A DNA stretch of 10,809 nt from Geobacter sp. UBA1603 (GTDB taxonomy: Bacteria > Desulfobacterota > Desulfuromonadia > Geobacterales > Pseudopelobacteraceae): NCBI GenBank assembly GCA_002322035.1, contig DCNF01000067.1, positions 1-10,809 of the forward strand. The letters are read 5' to 3'. The notes beneath the pieces were generated by a model. The model had not been told where the DNA came from, ran no database searches, and worked only from the letters and a program-made list of their open reading frames with translations. Shown here piece by piece: positions 6,587-10,809 of this stretch. Positions within the stretch are counted from its first letter, which is position 1, and each line of letters opens with the position of its first letter. A program made the position numbers and the translations under genes.

Positions 6587-6664
6587 TGGCTAAACCGTTA
6601 CCCATCAAACGACCAGTGTTCTATCATGCACTCCTTCTCCACCAGCACCGGGTAACATGAAGCG

Positions 6665-9319
6665 CTATCTTCGGCGCAGGCTTGCGGCAAGCCGCTCCAG
6701 CAGCTGTTCGCTGCTGAACGGCTTCTGAAGGAAATCAGGCCCTTCTTCCAGGGTGCCATGGTGAAAGATCACATCCCGCGTATAGCCCGAGATAAACAGT
6801 ACCGGCAGATCGGGCCGCAGATCTGACAGGCGCTCGTACAATTCCTGACCATTCATTTCCGGCATGACCACATCCGATAGAAGCAGATCGATCCTGGCAG
6901 AGCTGTCGGCGGCAATTTCCAGGGCCCGGGAAGGGGTCTCGGCCGCCAGCACGCGGTAGCCGCTGCTTTGCAGCAGATCCTCGGTCATTTCCCGCACCAT
7001 GGTGTTGTCCTCAACCACCAGGACCGTGGTCCCTTCCGGCGGAGGCTGTTCAAGCACAGCAGCCGGGGCCTCAAGAACACCGGGCTGCTGGGCCTGGCGG
7101 TTCTCGGGCAGGTAGATCAGGAAGGTGGTCCCGGCGCCGACGTCGCTGGTGACGGTAATGTAGCCGTTATGCTGCTTGACGATGCCGTAGACCGTTGCCA
7201 GGCCGAGGCCGGTGCCGTGGCCGACCGGCTTGGTGGTGAAGAACGGTTCGAAAATATGCCGCAAAACTTCATCCGTCATACCGCAGCCGCTGTCCCGGAA
7301 GGAAAGCAGGATATACTGCCCGGGCTGCATACCGGGATGCAGCCGCACGAATTCGTTGTCCAGCAGCACATGACCGGTCTCGATCGTGATCGTTCCGCTG
7401 CCGTCGATGGCATCCTGGGCATTGACCGCCAGATTGAGCAGTACCTGTTCGATCTGGCCCCGGTCGGCGGCGACGCGTGTGGCCTGCGGGGCAAGCCGGG
7501 TATCGATGCGGATGTTCTCGCGGATCGTGCGCCGCATGATTTCCTGGAATGATTCGACGATGGTGTTCAGGTTGTGGCCTTCGATGCAGAGCATCTGCTT
7601 GCGGCCGAAGGAGAGCAGCTTCTGGGTCAGGTCCTTGGCCTTGTGGGCCGCTGCCAGAATGCCTTCCGCCTTGGAGCGGTTCTTATCGTCATGATGCAGG
7701 CGATGGTTGAGCATATCGGCATAGACGATGATCGGCGTCAGAAGGTTGTTGAAATCATGGGCAACGCCGCCGGCAAGCTGGCCGATCGCTTCAATTTTCT
7801 GGATGTGCAGCAGCTGGTCTTCCAGCCGGCGGCGCAGATCCTCCTCGCGGAAGCGGCTGATGGCGATGCCGGCCAGGTGTGCGGCCGATTCGATTAAGTC
7901 GATTTCCTGCGGTACTGGCGAGCGGACTTCGCGGTAGTAGAGGGCAAAGGTGCCCAGCAGTTCGCGGGTGGGAGAGAGGATCGGCTCTGACCAGCAGGCC
8001 CGCAGCCCGGCTATTGCAGCCGGCTTGAATCCTTTCCAGTAGGGATGGCTGGCGATGTCTTCTACTACCACCCGCTGCCTGGTGTGGGCTGCTGTTCCGC
8101 ATGATCCCATACCGGGGCCGATTCGCAGGCCGTTGACGGCGTTATTGTAAAATTCGGGCAATCCCGGAGCAACGCCGTGCTGCAGGCGATGCCCGGTGTC
8201 ATCCACCAGCAGGACCGAGCAGATTGCACCGCTGCTTTCCTGCTCGACCATTTCGACGATATACTTCAGCAGCCGGGGCAGATCGCTGCCGGTGGCGATC
8301 TCCTCCAGGATGTTCAGGCGGTTTTCCAGCTTTTTCGTTTGAGACTCAACGGTCAGGCGGGCATCGTGCAGCCGGTCCAGGTGGTCAAAGAGGGTTCGGG
8401 TCAGAAGGAGCGCCGCCAGGCAGAGGATCGAGATCATGAAGATATAGGGGATGATCTTCGGGTACCAGGCGGTCAGAATGTCGTCACGGCTCAGGGAGAC
8501 AACCGCCACCACCGGGAAACGCGTCAGCTTCTGGTAAGAAACGATCCGGTTTCCGGAATCAACCGGCCCGGCGGTATGGTGAAACGTGCCGGAGCCCTTT
8601 TTGGGGAGATATTCCCTGAAAAGCGGGCTGGTGCTGAAGTCGGTGTCATACCCTTTGGCGATCTGGGGCTCGTTGACCAGGGGAATGCCGTCGGTCCTGA
8701 TCAGCAGTATCCGTCCTCTGCTGCCGAGGCTTTCCTGGGTAAAGAAACCCCGAAAATAGTCGGCGTTGAACGCCACGGCCACAAGGTTTTCGATCTCTCC
8801 CCGGTCGTTGCGGATCGGCCTGACCAGATTGAATCGCCAGCGGTTCACCAGGCGGCTTACCAGCGGTTTGCTCAGGTAGAGCTCTGTCTCGGGGTGCTTG
8901 CGGTACTGCTGAAAATATTCCCGGTCGCCGACCTGTATCTGTTTTGTGTTCAACCCGGTGCTGTTCAGGTAGAGGGTGCCGCTGCGGTCAACCAGAAAGA
9001 CCATGCCGACCTGCGGCGCCCCCTCGGCCTGACGGGCTACCAGATCGAAAAGCGTCTGGCGGTTGAGGGTCGTGACCGGGCCGTGAAGCGTGGTGTCGTG
9101 GATAATGTCCCGCAGAACCCGGTCTGATTCGGCCAAAGCGCTTTCGGCATGTTCGCTTAAAGCCCGGGCAAAACCGGCCGTTGTCCGTTCGGCATCATCA
9201 ATCAGGTGTCGATATTCGCTGAAGGCCTTCCAGAGGGAAAGGGCCAGCACACTCGCAAGCAGGACGGTCACCGTCAGGCGGATTCTTTGTTTGAAAAGGG
9301 CAATAGAAGTGTCGGACAT
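6665..9319 (-). CDS. Hybrid sensor histidine kinase (Cache-GAF-HisKA-HATPase-REC)
   Basis: The 884-residue membrane protein has TM1 at about 13-32, then an extracytoplasmic Cache-like sensor (about 35-285, with GDREYFQQY at 131-139 and a [12 protein letters not shown] strand at 161-172). TM2 is at about 288-308 and is followed by a coiled linker. A GAF domain spans about 345-490 (MGSCGTAA 404-411, [10 protein letters not shown] 438-447, GTFALYYRE 456-464). The HisKA H-box is [11 protein letters not shown] with H521 as phosphoacceptor. HATPase boxes are N633, DSGCGM (676-681), FEPFFTT (690-696) and GHGTGLGL (700-707). A C-terminal REC domain (about 764-884) has E770, D771, phospho-acceptor D816, S844 and K866. 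All catalytic residues are present. A purine-rich GAGAAAGG lies 7 nt before the ATG. It is the third gene of the leftward operon, 42 bp after the STAS-like gene. The ligand sensed by the Cache and GAF domains is unknown. Confidence 0.95.
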   Translation of the reverse strand: MSDTSIALFKQRIRLTVTVLLASVLALSLWKAFSEYRHLIDDAERTTAGFARALSEHAESALAESDRVLRDIIHDTTLHGPVTTLNRQTLFDLVARQAEGAPQVGMVFLVDRSGTLYLNSTGLNTKQIQVGDREYFQQYRKHPETELYLSKPLVSRLVNRWRFNLVRPIRNDRGEIENLVAVAFNADYFRGFFTQESLGSRGRILLIRTDGIPLVNEPQIAKGYDTDFSTSPLFREYLPKKGSGTFHHTAGPVDSGNRIVSYQKLTRFPVVAVVSLSRDDILTAWYPKIIPYIFMISILCLAALLLTRTLFDHLDRLHDARLTVESQTKKLENRLNILEEIATGSDLPRLLKYIVEMVEQESSGAICSVLLVDDTGHRLQHGVAPGLPEFYNNAVNGLRIGPGMGSCGTAAHTRQRVVVEDIASHPYWKGFKPAAIAGLRACWSEPILSPTRELLGTFALYYREVRSPVPQEIDLIESAAHLAGIAISRFREEDLRRRLEDQLLHIQKIEAIGQLAGGVAHDFNNLLTPIIVYADMLNHRLHHDDKNRSKAEGILAAAHKAKDLTQKLLSFGRKQMLCIEGHNLNTIVESFQEIMRRTIRENIRIDTRLAPQATRVAADRGQIEQVLLNLAVNAQDAIDGSGTITIETGHVLLDNEFVRLHPGMQPGQYILLSFRDSGCGMTDEVLRHIFEPFFTTKPVGHGTGLGLATVYGIVKQHNGYITVTSDVGAGTTFLIYLPENRQAQQPGVLEAPAAVLEQPPPEGTTVLVVEDNTMVREMTEDLLQSSGYRVLAAETPSRALEIAADSSARIDLLLSDVVMPEMNGQELYERLSDLRPDLPVLFISGYTRDVIFHHGTLEEGPDFLQKPFSSEQLLERLAASLRRR

Positions 9320-9361
9320 GCATGTGCCTTTCTCGGAGCTGTGCCTGGTGTGCTACATGTA

Positions 9362-9658
9362 TCAGGACGTCAGGGTGACCCCGAACTCTCCCAGCAGGTT
9401 CAGATCGCTTAAGAGCTCGTGCAGGCGCCGGTCGCCAATTGTCATCCTGATCCGTACGTTATCGCGGTTCTTGAGCTTGAGCAGGTAGCCGATCACCGAC
9501 GACGGGAGCGAGAACGATTCCGGGATCCGCAGGGTCAGATCATGGTTCCCCGTGCCGATGACGCCTGTTATCTGGTTTTTTATGGCAGTATAGTCGTCAA
9601 TCGATTTGATATTGCCGTGAATGGTCAATTCTCCGGCTGCGCTGCGTTCAATGTTCAT
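9362..9658 (-). CDS. Small STAS-like anti-sigma-factor-antagonist-type protein
   Basis: The 98-residue product has the length and secondary-structure order of single-domain STAS proteins: an N-terminal beta hairpin (ELTIHGNIKS), a helix, a central strand (HDLTLRIPESF), then LPSSVIGYLLKLKNRD (51-66), a strand (VRIRMTI) and a final helix (HELLSDLNLLGEF). In classical antagonists (SpoIIAA, RsbV) the helix after the central strand opens with D-S-S/T-G and the first Ser/Thr is phosphorylated. Here the aligned tetrad reads P-S-S-V, keeping S53 and S54 but with Pro for the Asp. Its ATG overlaps the stop of the phosphatase/kinase gene (ATGA), and GGAGG lies 4 nt upstream, so the two are translationally coupled. 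It is probably the phosphorylated partner of that protein. The family call rests on pattern and context; divergence makes it moderately sure. Confidence 0.7.
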   Translation of the reverse strand: MNIERSAAGELTIHGNIKSIDDYTAIKNQITGVIGTGNHDLTLRIPESFSLPSSVIGYLLKLKNRDNVRIRMTIGDRRLHELLSDLNLLGEFGVTLTS

Positions 9659-10809
9659 GATCCCTCCAACGAGACGAATTTCATAAGATAGGCCTGGTTG
9701 CCCTGCGTGTTGTAGGCCAGGTGGTCGGTGTAGCTCCTGATCAGCGTGATGCCGCGCCCCTGGAAGCGCTGAACGCCGATGTCCCGTGCCAGGGTCCGGC
9801 GCAGGTCGAAGCCGTGGCCGCTGTCTTCAATCACCAAGAGCAGCAGGTGTCGATCGCCGGCCTTGTTCAGGGATGCGGTCAGCCGGATGCGGCCACCGGT
9901 TGCCCGTTGCTCAATGGCGCTGTCGTAGCGGCCGTTTTCAATCAGCACCTGCTTCTCCTCTCCGCCGATAGCCAGGCAGCCATGCTCGAAGGCGTTCATC
10001 AGCGCTTCATCGGTCGCCTGTGTGAATTCATCGATGGCTGCGGAACTGCATCCCTGGCCGTGGCAGGCCTGTTCCAGATGGCGCAGCGCCAGAGCGAGGT
10101 CGCCCCGGCATGGTTCTGCCAGGGTGACGGTAAAAAACGGTGCAGCAGCCGGCAGACGAGACAGGCGGATGAAGGTGGTGTCGTCATCATGGGGAGCGGT
10201 CGCCTGCCGGAAGCGGTGCCCGAGCTCTTCGGCCAGAAAAGTTTCGGCCAAGTCGTGCCCCAGCCGCTCACGGTAGATTCCGCCAGTGGTCTCGGCATCG
10301 GTCAGGCCGTCGGAGCAGAGCAGCAGGCCTGCCAGCGGCCGCAGATCGACCTGCTGTCCCTGCCAGGATTCGGTCAGGTTAGTGACCGGCGGGTTGCAGC
10401 CGCAGATCTTCGTGATTGAACCGTCGAGCCCGTTTGCCAGCACTGGGGGGAGGCCGAAGAAGGCGCCGCTCCCCGTGCCGCTGCCGCCGATGTGCAAAAA
10501 ACCGCAGGAGAGGACTTCGTCATCCAGGAGCAGCGTCCGTGAGTGGGCCAGAAAACAGCTGACCAGGCGGCCAAAATCAAAGCGCTGTTCCCGCTCGTAC
10601 AGATCCACCAGAAAGTTGATGCAGGAGGTGGCGCTGACCGAGGTCAGCGAGGCCGAAAGGCCGGCGCCCATGGCATCCACCAGGAAGATCAGGATTTCAC
10701 CCGATTGCAAATGGCGGATCATGTAGGCGTCGCCGCACATAATGTCGCGCCGCTGGTGGCAGACCCCCACGAGCCAGCAAACGGTCTCGCCTGGTCCGGC
10801 CGCCTGGAG
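9655..10809 (-). CDS. SpoIIE-type PP2C phosphatase fused to RsbW-like HATPase, 5' truncated
   Basis: The frame stays open to the window edge, so the N-terminus (possibly a receiver or sensor domain) is missing; 384 residues are visible, numbered here from the edge. A PP2C-like SpoIIE/RsbU phosphatase domain fills about 1-220, with metal-site residues in CGDAY (D27), VDAMGAG (D45), CSDGLTD (D167) and HDDDTTF (208-210). It is followed by a GHKL ATPase domain of the RsbW/SpoIIAB type (about 225-384): TDEALMNAFEHG (N-box, N272), IEDSGHGFD (D329) and the ATP-lid stretch FQGRGITLIRSY. The phosphatase would dephosphorylate and the kinase phosphorylate a STAS partner, most simply the protein encoded next door with ATGA overlap. 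No membrane segment is visible, so the seen part is cytosolic. An internal GTG at 10770 is not the start, since coding sequence continues upstream. Confidence 0.92.
   Translation of the reverse strand, partial: LQAAGPGETVCWLVGVCHQRRDIMCGDAYMIRHLQSGEILIFLVDAMGAGLSASLTSVSATSCINFLVDLYEREQRFDFGRLVSCFLAHSRTLLLDDEVLSCGFLHIGGSGTGSGAFFGLPPVLANGLDGSITKICGCNPPVTNLTESWQGQQVDLRPLAGLLLCSDGLTDAETTGGIYRERLGHDLAETFLAEELGHRFRQATAPHDDDTTFIRLSRLPAAAPFFTVTLAEPCRGDLALALRHLEQACHGQGCSSAAIDEFTQATDEALMNAFEHGCLAIGGEEKQVLIENGRYDSAIEQRATGGRIRLTASLNKAGDRHLLLLVIEDSGHGFDLRRTLARDIGVQRFQGRGITLIRSYTDHLAYNTQGNQAYLMKFVSLEGS

Noticed and set aside
2815..6600. Composite transposon or prophage fragment explaining the AT-rich block
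   Set aside because: I found no transposase, integrase, tRNA gene or flanking direct repeats, so only atypical composition can be stated.
6597..6656. Inverted repeat GTTACCC / GGGTAAC
   Set aside because: Seven bp with a 46-nt spacer next to the kinase stop codon; it is too short and too widely spaced to call an att site, mobile-element end or terminator without more evidence.
8177..9127. Long + strand open frame (316 codons) opposite the histidine kinase
   Set aside because: It lies inside the Cache/GAF-coding part of a fully conserved kinase; it has no recognisable motif and no good ribosome site.
9721..10419. + strand open frame (232 codons) opposite the phosphatase/kinase gene
   Set aside because: It is an antisense shadow; the - strand has PP2C and HATPase motifs throughout.

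Overview
The window looks like chromosomal DNA from a GC-rich Gram-negative bacterium. Sampled 60-base lines in the outer genes run near 58-65% G+C. An OmpA-like peptidoglycan-binding protein, several Sec-type signal peptides and the signalling-gene style suggest a deltaproteobacterial, Geobacter/Pelobacter-like (Desulfuromonadia) host. That taxonomic guess is inference from protein style only. The window cuts one gene at each end.

Left block, + strand (1-2813): a SixA-type phosphohistidine phosphatase (5' end missing), a CHAD-domain protein overlapping it by ATGA, and a Ppx/GppA phosphatase with a C-terminal HD domain. This is a polyphosphate / phosphate-signalling cluster: CHAD domains bind polyphosphate, and Ppx/GppA enzymes hydrolyse polyphosphate or pppGpp.

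Middle block (about 2815-6600): four genes for exported proteins arranged divergently around one intergenic region (4772-4960). Leftward are an OmpA-C-domain protein and an unrecognised secreted 298-residue protein. Rightward are a small secreted protein of 115 residues and a secreted 389-residue probable beta-propeller. From about 3.93 to 6.53 kb the DNA is clearly more AT-rich than its flanks (sampled lines 33-37% G+C). Intrinsic-terminator-like hairpins bound the block at 2825-2848 and 6558-6583. It reads as an accessory envelope module placed between two GC-rich blocks.

Right block, - strand (10809-6665): a partner-switching signalling operon. In transcription order it has a SpoIIE/RsbU-type PP2C phosphatase fused to an RsbW-like HATPase (5' end beyond the window), a small STAS-like protein overlapping it by ATGA, and an 884-residue membrane hybrid histidine kinase (Cache-TM-GAF-HisKA-HATPase-REC). 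The fused phosphatase/kinase and the STAS protein would form a serine-phosphorylation switch. The histidine kinase adds an extracytoplasmic sensor and a His-Asp relay to the same transcript.

I see no tRNA, rRNA, CRISPR array, insertion sequence or integrase.
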